From: Tritrichomonas musculus | Lineage: Eukaryota > Parabasalia > Tritrichomonadida > Tritrichomonadidae | Direction: 5' to 3' | Assembly (NCBI GenBank): GCA_039105265.1 | Contig: JAPFFF010000004.1 | Location: 5,084,001-5,148,000, forward strand | Length of the DNA: 64,000 bases | Part shown: positions 18,598 to 29,231 of the stretch, one piece after another | How positions within the stretch are numbered: position 1 is the stretch's first letter | Layout: each line of letters begins with the position of its first letter | The notes under the pieces: model-generated | The model's input: the letters and a program-made list of their open reading frames with translations, nothing else | What the model was told of the DNA's origin: nothing | The model's database searches: none | Program-made: the position numbers and the translations under genes

Positions 18598-19539
18598 TTA
18601 CAAACAATGGCCGACAACATCTTCCAATTTTCCAATATGAAGTTTAGCTGATTTATATTCTGATTCGTACATTCGCGGTTTCTGATCAATTCCAAGCTTT
18701 TTATATATAAATCTTGCTGCAGTTTCATACCATTGGCATGGTCTTGAAGAATTATGTTTAGCATCGAAAATATAAAGTTGCTTATCAGAACATCCATATT
18801 TAGCAAAAAGTTTTCTAGCTTGTTCAATTGGGACAAAAGAATCTATTTTACCATGTCCCATTAATAATGGCGTTGTGGCGTATGAAACATCTTTAAGAGG
18901 ATAATTTGTATCAATTGTTGGGCCAACAATTTTTTTTGCTTCTTTTTTAAATATCGGCTTAACAATTTTAAGGAATAATGGAGGAATTTTATTTGATTTA
19001 GCTTGATCTGTAACAATTTCTTCTGTTGAAGCAAATGCTGAATCTGAAACAATGCAAACAAAGTCATTTGATATGGAAACTGTATCAAGGCCAATTGCTG
19101 CACCCATTGATCTTCCCCATAGGCCAATTGTATTTATTTGAAATTTGTTCTTTAAAAAGTTTGAAGCTGCGAGAACATCATGGCACCCACGCCCAATTAA
19201 CGGAATTGTATCGCCCTCTGAAAGGCCGCTTCCACTAAAATCAAAAGAAAATATAGCTAAATCTCTAGTACATAAAAACGGAACTATATCGACGCATTCA
19301 AATTGATTCATTCCAAGGGCATGAAGGTAAATTATGCACGATGTTGGATTATTGTTTCTTGAATCATGCCAAAGGCTCCCGTGAAGCATAAGATTATCTC
19401 CATTATCAAATTCGCAATCAGTTCGGACATATAAATCTTGATATTTGCCTTCAATAGCGCATATTGTATTAGATAAATCGTATGTTGCTCGTGGTGGGCG
19501 CAAACTAACATCAAAAAACCATTTTATCAAACTTTTCAT
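18598..19539 (-). CDS. Alpha/beta-hydrolase (serine hydrolase) family protein
   Basis: This 313-residue protein has a clear alpha/beta-hydrolase pattern. The oxyanion region is IIYLHALGMNQ (about 69-79), followed by FDFSGSGLSEGD and the nucleophile elbow GLWGRSMGAA with Ser144. The acid is likely Asp233 in MGHGKIDSFVPIEQA and the base His262 in FDAKHNSSRP. The family includes S33/S9-like peptidases, esterases and lipases; similar bacterial and protist proteins are annotated as alpha/beta hydrolases of unknown substrate. There is no signal peptide or membrane segment, so it is probably cytosolic. TCA lies just before the ATG (AATCAAATG). It is convergent with the coiled-coil gene. Confidence 0.9.
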   Translation of the reverse strand: MKSLIKWFFDVSLRPPRATYDLSNTICAIEGKYQDLYVRTDCEFDNGDNLMLHGSLWHDSRNNNPTSCIIYLHALGMNQFECVDIVPFLCTRDLAIFSFDFSGSGLSEGDTIPLIGRGCHDVLAASNFLKNKFQINTIGLWGRSMGAAIGLDTVSISNDFVCIVSDSAFASTEEIVTDQAKSNKIPPLFLKIVKPIFKKEAKKIVGPTIDTNYPLKDVSYATTPLLMGHGKIDSFVPIEQARKLFAKYGCSDKQLYIFDAKHNSSRPCQWYETAARFIYKKLGIDQKPRMYESEYKSAKLHIGKLEDVVGHCL

Positions 19540-20030
19540 TTGATTGTTCTAGGATACGTTTACTAATTCTTCGGAAAATAAAAAAATCATCTTTCAGTGA
19601 AAATAAAAGAATTTATTCATTAAAAAATCAGTTTTTAATCTTTAAACTAAAATAATAAAATAAAAATAAGTAATAAAAAGAATATATACTAAAATATTTA
19701 AAGATATTTCAGGATTAAATCTTAAGTTTTTTGAATCAGATTCTACCATATCTATTTTCAGAGATAGATTTATTTTTAAAGAGGTATGGAGCTCCATACT
19801 TCCCAGTTGACTTCAAAAGAGGTTGACCAATTCTAATATGGCTAGATACTTTGCAAAAAAGTGTATTTTTGATTTTAGATAACTTATTTTTTTTCGTATT
19901 CAATAATTACATTTAATTAAATCTCAAAAACTTATCAACAAATACTATTTATAAAATGGAAATCAAATACGAGCGATAGTAAAGCAAAAGAAAAAACAGA
20001 AAAAAACATTATTTATTATCTTTTAATTAC
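19540..20030. other. AT-rich non-coding DNA with a 16-bp palindrome
   Basis: The start of a gene-free stretch of about 9.7 kb. The only small structure noticed is a perfect palindrome, GTATGGAGCTCCATAC, at 19784-19799. Confidence 0.5.
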
Positions 20031-20345
20031 TATTATTGCTTGCTGCCTGTTTCTGTTCAGCTTGTTTTCTATCTCTCTTTAAATTTATGCTCTGTTGCAA
20101 GTTTAATCTGTACTCAGTCTTTTGAAGATTAATTTTATATATATATGACTTCAATTAATAAAACTACTTATTTCAATTTATATTCATACATCAATATACT
20201 CGTATTGCATCAAAAAATAATGTTTTTTGTCATATCCAGCATTGACATGATATTGCTATTTTTGCATATCATAGAATGCTTGTGGGATATTAACTTTTTG
20301 AATTTCACTTAAATCGTTGAAATATTCAAAAGGAAGAGTTCAAAG
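20028..20345 (-). pseudogene. Broken coding remnant of unknown family
   Basis: Read on the minus strand, this GC-richer patch gives protein-like stretches interrupted by stops. One contains FNDLSEIQKVNIPQAFYDMQ, followed by a piece with NAGYDKKHYFLMQYEYIDV. Further on comes a Lys/Gln-rich C-terminal-looking piece (NLKRDRKQAEQKQAASNN, then stop). The composition contrasts with the flanking AT-rich DNA. I cannot name the family. Upstream parts are not recognisable. Confidence 0.45.
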
Positions 20346-21029
20346 AAGCTTTTAGAAAAAAAAAAAAAGATATAATATATTTTATTTACATTTTTTAGTC
20401 ATATTGTAAATTTCTCCCCTTAGTGTACTTCTTCTTTTTTAATTGTTCTCGATTTTTAGGCGCTTTTCATTCAAAACTGAGTTTTGACCAAATTTTCACT
20501 TTTTCAAGAAAATTATTAAAGGTGCTACGAATTATAATCAAAACTTGATAATTCTTTATATTATATATATCATATAGGCATTATACCTGATTATTAACAT
20601 ATAATAATGCATCTAAATATTTCATATTAATAAACAAATAAATGATATGTTATATAGGTGGACTCGAGCTTGATCTCCTAAAAAGTCGTAAATAGGATTT
20701 AATGTCTAAAAAGTTTATCTCAAAAAATCATTAATTTCATCTATTTCGTTATTAAAATATTCTATTCCCTCAAAAGTTTATCTCAAAAAGTCTCTCGATA
20801 TATAACTAACTAGAAAAACTTTTATACCAAAAAATCAAATATTTATGGCTATGTCTCGAACTTTTTTGATCAAAAAATCTTTGAAATTATGTCTAATACT
20901 CTTTTTTAAAAAATTAAAAAGTCTTTTTTTGAAATATATTTTTCTCTTGCAGGAAATAGATCCTTTTTCTAGGAAAAAGTAGGCTAACTCTCCCAAAATA
21001 TCGTTTTTAGAAAATAATTTTCCATTTTT

Positions 21030-21073
<44 letters not shown>

Positions 21074-21619
21074 TCATGAATTATCATATATGTATCGATT
21101 TTCAATTTTTCCTTAAAATTGTAATATATGTTTATAAAATAAACTTTTCGTAGTTATGAAAAAGGATAAACTATAAATGGGAAATGAATATTGGTCTATA
21201 TTGTCTAATTCTAATCTTTTATTTTTGTTGAATGAAAAAATCTTTTCAATCAATTCAATATATTTCAATATATGTTTATATATTTATTGTCTACTGGAAA
21301 ACTCCCTTATCAAATGGACAACCTCCCAACAAAAAAAGGATTCTAATCTAGAAATGAATTATGTATTAAATTAATTTAATATATAACTATAATATATAAA
21401 ATAACTAATTTAAATTAATTAATCTATTATTTTAAATACAAATATTTTTTATATCAAGATATTAATTGATTAAGATTTTGGAAATCAAATTTTTGACACT
21501 TTTACGGTAGACAATCAATGTTGATTGGCTATAAAAAATTATATAGAAATAAAGAAATTCATATTATTTATAAAATTTATGTTTTAATATAAAAATACTC
21601 TATGGAATTTGCGTATTAA
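20346..21619. other. AT-rich non-coding DNA with a 38-base A tract
   Basis: No gene seen. It holds imperfect AAAGTTTATCTCAAAAA-type repeats (about 20700-20800) and an uninterrupted run of 38 A at 21031-21068. Confidence 0.5.
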
Positions 21620-21859
21620 GGTACAAATCCAGTACGTTATTTTTTGAATAGGAGAACGTTTATTATTTGAATAGTTGCATGTCTCTGAAAAAGTTTAAAT
21701 TGACTAGGTTTGTTTTTGACACTTATTTTACAATTTAAATAAATATTATGACATGTTATATGAAATGGATGAAAATAATCGTTTTTTATTTAACATGTCA
21801 TCTTATTCTTTGAGAATGTCAAAAAAAATTGCGGTTACTAAACGTACTGGATTTGTACC
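21620..21859. mobile_element. 240-bp MITE-like element with TTAA flanks
   Basis: GGTACAAATCCAGTACGTT at the left end is repeated perfectly and inverted at the right end (AACGTACTGGATTTGTACC). TTAA flanks both sides (21616-21619 and 21860-21863). The 240-bp interior has no coding potential. TTAA target duplication is the signature of piggyBac-type elements. Because TTAA is palindromic, a TA-targeting element two bases longer is also possible. Confidence 0.75.
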
Positions 21860-21863
21860 TTAA

Positions 21864-23430
21864 AAAAAAATATGATTCTTCTACAAATATTTAATAATTA
21901 TATTTTCCAACACTGCAATGAATCAATTCCATTTTTAAATAACAAATATGATATGCATGTATTTTGGATTGAATGGATCATAATAAAAAGAAAGCAATTC
22001 AAATTCATAATTAAAAGTTTTTTTTATTCTATTTATAAATATTTTTTACATTAGTTCAATAAATTCAATAGATACACAAAAATTGATCTTTGTTTATCAA
22101 AGGATTCTCTTTAATAAATTATTATATTAATAGAATTAAAAACCTTAAAAATTTTATTTCAAATTTTTAGCAGTGTTTATTATTTTTAAGCATAATTTCT
22201 GACTCCGTATCAATTTTTTAATAAAAAATATAAAAATATGTAAACTATAGAAATTATGTAATTAATAGAAAAATCTATTATTTAGAAGAAAAAAAGTAAT
22301 AAAAACATGATAAAAATCATTTTTATACTATTTAAAAAATGTGTCTCGTTTGTTATTATTTAATTATTAATGTATGATATAGTTTCCACTTAAATTGGCT
22401 CAAAAAAAATTGAGAAAATGAAAACGGGCCAAATTTATTAAAAAAAAGTATTTTAAAATTATATTATTAATATATAATTTTTATATATTTTAAATATATC
22501 ATATAATTATTATAATATAATAAAATAATAAATTACATATTAAGATATGAATTTAAATGTAACGACTCTCAATTATTATTTACTATATTCTCAATTTTAT
22601 TCTCGAAGATTTTTTTATTCAAAATTTATGAAAAAAAAATTAATGAAAAAAAAACTTTCTACATTTGATTTAAATTTTAATTAAACTTAAAAATATATAA
22701 AGAAAATTATTTATTTCATTTCTCTCAAATTAACATTTTATGCGAAACGATTTGAAATCATAATTGTTCAATATTTAGAATATACAGTTATATAAAGTTT
22801 ATTAATTGTTTATATTTATTTTAAATATTTTTATAGTATATATAATATTATTAAATGTTATATAATCTATGATATACATATAAATATAAAAAGATATTTG
22901 CTTAATAATTTAATAAAAATTTCTTATTGAAAAAAAATCGTTATTAATGTTTATGGTTATAAAATTGATTTTTGCAGCTCAGCCCCCTGAATCAAATTAA
23001 ACTAAATATAGCATATCTTTATTAAATTAAAAGCACAATATTTAAATGTAATTATAATCTAAATAAATTCTTTATTTATTTAGATATTTCAAAAAAATAT
23101 GTAAAAATTCATTAAAATGAACTTTTTAACAAAATATGAAATATTTTAAAAATAACAAAATGCATAATTAATCATTAATTTCCAATATATATAATCATTA
23201 TTCATTATTAATTCAATCCATCCATCAGGTGGCTAGATTGGGGTTTTTTCATCGGATACTTGTTTGTGTTATTATAACTTATATAATTGATATTTTAAAA
23301 CATTTAAATTATAAATATATAAAATAAGTGCACTAGAATATAATAACAAAATGTTATTTAGTAATTATTAATACATAAAAAGATATACATATTTTTATAA
23401 ACGTTAAAAATGTAATGTAGGTGTCTGTAC
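21864..23430. other. AT-rich non-coding DNA
   Basis: Only very AT-rich sequence with short ORFs typical of random DNA. No gene, RNA or clear repeat recognised. Confidence 0.5.
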
Positions 23431-23431
23431 C

Positions 23432-23845
23432 TCTAATTAATTAATTAATAAATAATTAATTAATAAATAAATAAATATTAATAAATAAATAATTAATTAT
23501 TTAATTAATTAAAAAATAAATAATTAATTATTTAATTAATTAAAAAATAATTAATTAATTAATTAAAAAATAAATAATTAATTATTTAATTAATTAAAAA
23601 ATAAATTATTAATTGTTTAATTAATTAAAAAATAAATAATTAATTATTTAATTAATTAAAAAATAAATAAATAATTATTTAATTAATTAAAAAATAATTA
23701 ATTAACTATTTAATTAATTAATAATTAATTAATTAATAAATAAATATTAATTAATAAATAAATAAATATTAATTAATTAATTAATAATTAATAATTAATA
23801 AAAAATAATTAATTAATTAATAATTAATTATTCTCAACAATTTGT
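23432..23845. repeat. AT microsatellite of TTAATTAA/TAAATAA units
   Basis: About 410 bp is made almost only of AATTAATTAA and TAAATAA blocks. It precedes the first copy of the roughly 3-kb duplicated block. Confidence 0.9.
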
Positions 23846-23929
23846 AACTTTTGTTCCGTTATTTTGGTTATCAAATTTTTTTTTTTCTTGTTAACAAAGA
23901 AAACTTTAATTGATGATAAAAAAAATAGT

Positions 23930-25545
23930 TTTTTAAGCTTCCCCATCCTTTATTCTCATCGTTTTCTCAATCAGCCTCAGCAGTTCTTTCATTAGCTTCC
24001 CATCCAGCTTCATCAGGCTTCTCAACCTCATCAAATCCTAGACTAAGCTCCTCATAGCCATCAACTCATCAAATCTGTAATCAGTTTCATTAAAAATCAC
24101 AACCAGTTTCATCAATTCCTCAACTAGCCTTATTAGCACCTCAAACTCAATTACTTCTCAACAAACTCCATCAGTCTCGTCATTCCTACAATTAATCCAA
24201 TAGATTCCCCAATTATCTTTATATATCCTTCCATCAGTATTATCTATTTCTGAACCAGCCTTATTATCTCCTAAAACAGTTTTATCAGTTTTTCAGTTTT
24301 AATGGATCCTAAACAAGCTTTGCCAATTCCTCAATCGCTTTCATATTATCATTAACCAACTTCATTAGACTCACTAGCCTCAATAATTCTACAATTAGGT
24401 CAAACAGTCCTCAATTATCTCATCAATTCCACATTCAGTTTCATCAATTCCTCAACTAGCCTTATTATCTCATCAATATGCTCCATTAACACCTCTGTCT
24501 GCCATATCAGCTAATCAACCTCATAAAATTCTCAACCAGCTTTACAACATGTCATCAACCGACTTTTTTGGTTCATTAGCCAGCTTCATTAGGTCATTAG
24601 GTTTGCCAGCTCCTCCATCATCCTCACTAGTCTCATCACTTTCGTCAATTCTCCAATCGGTCTCCTCAATTCTTCCATCAGCTTAATCAAACTCATCAAT
24701 CCTTTAGTTATTCATCTTTGGCTTCATTAATTCATCTATTAGCATCATCTCCCTTAAATTCATTAACCTCATCAAGATTAATACAAAGGTTCATTTTGCC
24801 ATTTTACACCAACTAAAATTAATTGACAAAATATCAGTTTCCTAGCGACCGTTACAAAATCTAAAACCAAAAAACTGAAATGCTAATATAAAATCGTTCA
24901 ATCTGTTCCTTAAATCGGCATCCAAATAGCTAGATAGTTAGTTTATATGCATTAAGTTTTCATTTAATCAAGCCTTCGTTCTTAATTAGATCAGAAGGTC
25001 TTCAACAATATTTTATTATATATACAAATGCAAGGATAAGATCTGCACAAAACATATAATAACATAGTGTCTATCATTTTTCGCAATTTCAATTTAATTA
25101 CTCATAATTTCACATATTAATAGAATTATCGCTAAGACATTTTAAAACAGCGCTAAATGAATATGATTAATCAAAATGTAATCAAATATACTTGTAATAT
25201 TGCGTATTCTTATTTGCCAAATACCTTCTGGTTTTCCAGTATTATCAATACTATTTCAAGGAACATAAAACAGGAACAAAGCAAGTAGTGCCAAAATGAG
25301 TGTCATGCATACACATGCAATTATCAAACGCTTATATTTTGCAATCCTACATACATTTCTGATATCTTAAACATATTATTTTTTTACTAATTTATTTTTT
25401 CTTTATATATGAATGCTGTTTAATTTATCAAATACCAATAATATAAATCACTTTTATTTATAACTTTACTATGCTTTTTTTTTGAGATATTTATAGACTA
25501 TTCTTTTTGAACATTATTATATTCAATTTTTCCTTTCAATTTTAT
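23930..25545. repeat. Left copy of a diverged tandem duplication
   Basis: The first part (23930-24780) is a degenerate CT-rich tract of CTCATCAAC/CAGCTTCATCA-like motifs. The second part (24780-25545) aligns with 27770-28480. Shared landmarks are CATTTTACACCA at the start, TTAATAGAATTATC in the middle and GATATCTTAAACAT near the end. The copies are clearly diverged by many substitutions and small gaps. Confidence 0.7.
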
Positions 25546-25984
25546 TGTAGAGACACGGGTGTAATAAATAAATATTTAATTAATAAATACAGCTTCGATC
25601 ACAATTTCAATTATTAATTGTAAAATTTCATATTTTGAAGCTTTATTTTGGAAAAAAAGTTCGTCTTTCCTTTATGCGATCATTTTTGACCTAAATATGG
25701 TTACTTAACCGTTTTTCTTAACGGTATATCTGCTATTTTTTTGGCGGTTATACCTTTAAGAAATTAAAAAAGGTAAATTATATATATTTATTTGACCTTA
25801 TTTTCTTTAAAGGAAAAGACAAATATTTGATTAAACAAACAGCCAAAAATTCTGTCAATTATATTTTAATTGCAAAATATTTTTTTGAGCAAATAGAATA
25901 AAAATTAGATATTAAACAAAAATCTAGAACAAAAAGCAACAATTAATTCGAAATGTACATTCATTTTGAATTTCATTTTTTTAA
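25546..25984. other. Non-coding DNA between duplicated block and microsatellite
   Basis: AT-rich with a short local inverted repeat (ACCGTT...AACGGT near 25709-25726). No gene seen. Confidence 0.4.
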
Positions 25985-26680
25985 ATGTATTAATAAATAA
26001 TTAATAAATAATTAATAAATAATTAATAATTAATTAATTAATTAATAAATAAATAATTAATAAATAAATAATTAATAAATAAATAATTAATAAATAAATA
26101 ATTAATAAATAAATAATTAATAAATAAATAATTAATAAATAATTAATTAATAAATAATTAATTAATAAATAATTAATTAATAATTAATTAATTAATAAAT
26201 AATTAATTAATAAATAAATAATAAACAAATAATTAATAATTAATTAATTAATAAATAAATAATTAATAAATAAATAATTAATAAATAAATAATTAATAAA
26301 TAAATAATTAATAAATAAATAATTAATAAATAAATAATTAATAAATAAATAATTAATTAATTAATTAATAATTAATTAATTAATTAATAATTAATTAATT
26401 AATAAATAATTAATTAATAAATAATTAATTAATAAATAATTAATAAATAAATAATTAATAAACAAATAATTAATAATTAATTAATAAATAATAAATAAAT
26501 AAAGAATAAATAAATAATTAATAAATAATTAATAAATAATTAATAAATAATTAATAAATAATTAATAAATAATTAATAAATAATTAATTAATTAATAATT
26601 AATTAATTAATAATTAATTAATTAATAATTAATTAATTAATAATTAATTAATAAATAATTAATAAATAAATAATTAATAA
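25985..26680. repeat. Long AT microsatellite of AATTAATAAATAAAT-type units
   Basis: About 700 bp consists of TAATTAAT and AATAAATA blocks, the same composition as the tract at 23432-23845. It is the target into which the 97-bp element at 26683 inserted. Confidence 0.9.
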
Positions 26681-26682
26681 TA

Positions 26683-26779
26683 CAGTCTGCGCATTTCAAA
26701 TCGGCCCTTTTAACGGATATTTGACCTTAAATTGACCTTCAAAAGTGCTAAAAATGGCCGATTTGAAATGCGCAGCCTG
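26683..26779. mobile_element. 97-bp TA-flanked MITE
   Basis: The left end starts CAGTCTGCGCATTTCAAATC and continues GGCC. The right end is its inverted copy with one mismatch over 24 bp (CAGGCTG instead of CAGTCTG). TA flanks both sides (26681-26682 and 26780-26781). Size, CAG ends and TA duplication are those of a Tc1/mariner-type miniature element. It stands out as GC-rich inside a microsatellite. Confidence 0.85.
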
Positions 26780-26927
26780 TAAATAAATAAATGATGAATA
26801 AAAAAAAAATTAATTAATAATTATTTATTTATAATTTATTTATTTAATATTTTTATTCATAATATTATTAGTATTTGCATTGGTATCATTAATATACCAG
26901 CAACTCCTTATCGAAGGGGATTTTTTA

Positions 26928-26941
26928 GGGGGGGGGGGGGG
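26928..26941 (+). repeat. Run of 14 G
   Basis: Fourteen consecutive G in otherwise AT-rich DNA, just after the CAACTCCTTATCGAAGGGG patch. It could be a sequencing-prone homopolymer. Confidence 0.9.
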
Positions 26942-27149
26942 TTAACCTTGTCAATCAATAATAAAGTAATCCTATGATAAAAAAATATATATTTATGTTA
27001 TTTTCTATTTTCTTTAATTATTTTCTTATGTATTTAGTTATTTGGTTAATTTCTTATTAAGAATTTTTTTTATACGTTAAATGTGGTTAACAAACTAAAA
27101 AAACTGTTGTTAACTTCTTTATATAGTTAACAAGAATTAATAACATAAG

Positions 27150-28480
27150 TTTCTCCTTCTAACAGCCTTATCAAACTCCTGTTTCTAGCCTCTTCAATTT
27201 TTCAGCCAGCCTCAACAACTTTACTCAACTAGCTTCATTTATATCTTTTTTTTTTTTCCGACCTCAGCTTTATCAATCTTGCCAGCTCCTCATTTGCTTC
27301 ATCAGCTCCTTTTTCATCCTCAAAAATCTCTTTAATTCAACTTCCAGCATCATCAACCTTGCTAACTCCTTTATTAAACTTATTAATTTCATCAGGTCCT
27401 CTAATAGCTTCATCAATATCACCAATTCCTCTTCGACTTATCTAACAGATTCGCCAGCCTCTCAGTAACTTTTATACGAGCTTCAGCAATCTCATCATCT
27501 TCACTACCATCCTCATTAAGTTTTGCTGGCTCAACTACCAGCCACATCATCAACTAAACCAAATCTTCTACAAGCTTCAACAATCTTATTAATTCCACTA
27601 CCAGCTTTTATCAATCTCATCAACTCCTAAATCAACCTTATTAATCTCATTAATTTACTACCAGTTCCTCCATCTTCCTCATTAACCATATCAATTCTCT
27701 ACCAGGCTCATTAAACTCAGTAATACCTCTGTTGCATCATCACCTCCACCAAATTCATCAATGCACTTGATTTATTAGTATAGCATTTTTTGCAATTTTA
27801 CACCACCAAAAATAAATGGTATAATATCGGTTTATTATCGACTATTAACAAATAAAAAATAGAAATGCAGTCGCAAAATCGCGAAAGCTGCTTAACAAAA
27901 TGATATCCAAATAGTTAAACATACAATCTACACTTATTATATATGCAATTACACAGTTCTTCAATTTATATTAGATCAATTGAACTTCAATTGCATTTTA
28001 TAAAATATACAAATACAAAAATAGGATCTATAATGAGCATATAATAACATAGTTATATCGTTTTTCACGAATTCAATCGAATTACTCAAGATTTCCTAAA
28101 TTAATAGAATTATCACCAAGAAATAGTAAAACAGAAAATAAACTTACAATATCATGCATTCTTTTTTCAAAGTTGTCAGATATCATACAGATATGATCAA
28201 TATTCTAAAAGGAATGAGCAAATGCAAGCAAAATCAAGAGTACCGAATTAAATGTTATATATGTATACACAATAATCCAACAGTTACATGTAACAATCCT
28301 TTCTACTTTTATGATATCTTAAACATTTTATTTTTTTACCAATTTATTTGTTCTTTATATTTTAATTATTTTTGATTCAACATATATTGATAATATAAAT
28401 TCTTTTTATTTATAATTTTATATTATTTTTTTATGAGATATAGATAAAGTTTTTTTTGCACGTTATTTCATTCAATTTTC
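27150..28480. repeat. Right copy of the diverged tandem duplication
   Basis: A CT-rich tract (27150-27770) is followed by sequence homologous to 24780-25545. The offset is about 3.0 kb (compare CATTTTACACCA near 24801 with AATTTTACACCA near 27792). The order microsatellite, CT-rich tract, conserved part is the same in both copies. Short ORFs inside (such as 28154-28375) look fortuitous. Confidence 0.7.
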
Positions 28481-29231
28481 TAACAAATAAAAAAATTTTC
28501 CACTTTATAAGTTCTTTTGTAGCTGCAATTGCTTTGGATGATTTATTATCGCTGAAAAGATATTAATTAAAAATTTCTTTTCATTTTTTATTCAGATGTC
28601 AACTAATGTGTCATTTCCAGGCAAATGTGATCACATCAAATCTATAGCAAAGAAGTTATGATCATAATGGCATTGATGACTTTTTTTGTCAATTCATAAA
28701 TTCGAAAATATTCATTAATATAATGATCTTTCGATTTATTTGATTTTTCAATTCCAAATGACAATCTAACAAAATATAATTCCCTTTTTTCAATGTATTT
28801 ACAAATTAATGGTCATCGCAAAAGAAAGAACACTAAAAATACTTTTAATATAGTCTACTATTTATACTAAAACTAAGAAACATTTAAAAAAAAAAGAAAT
28901 TTCAAAAATTTTCTTTTGAAAATTTCACAGTTTCGTTGTTTTTTTATCAAATCAACAGGTTTAAACCATTTCAGATCGTTTTATCTTTCAATTGAACAGT
29001 TAAATCTTGGATATTTCAATAATTTTTCGAATATCAAAAATATTAAAAATGACAATCTTATATTATTTAAATCAAAATAAGTTACTATACATATCTATTT
29101 CCCTAAAAAATTCAATTTAAAAACAAATATGCAAAATTTAATAGTAATGATTTTATTTATATTGTATTTTTATTTTTTTTGATAAAAAAATAAAAATACC
29201 AAATAAAAAACAAGTTTTTTTGGTATCAATT
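28481..29231. other. AT-rich 3' flank of the surface-protein gene
   Basis: About 750 bp without recognised genes. It must hold the 3' end signals of the minus-strand surface-protein gene that follows. Confidence 0.5.

Noticed and set aside
19784-19799. 16-bp palindrome GTATGGAGCTCCATAC as an element end
   Set aside because: No second copy or flanking duplication seen; it could be a chance palindrome or binding site.
28154-28375. 73-codon plus-strand ORF
   Set aside because: It lies in the diverged tandem duplication, is not conserved in the other copy and has no recognisable motif.
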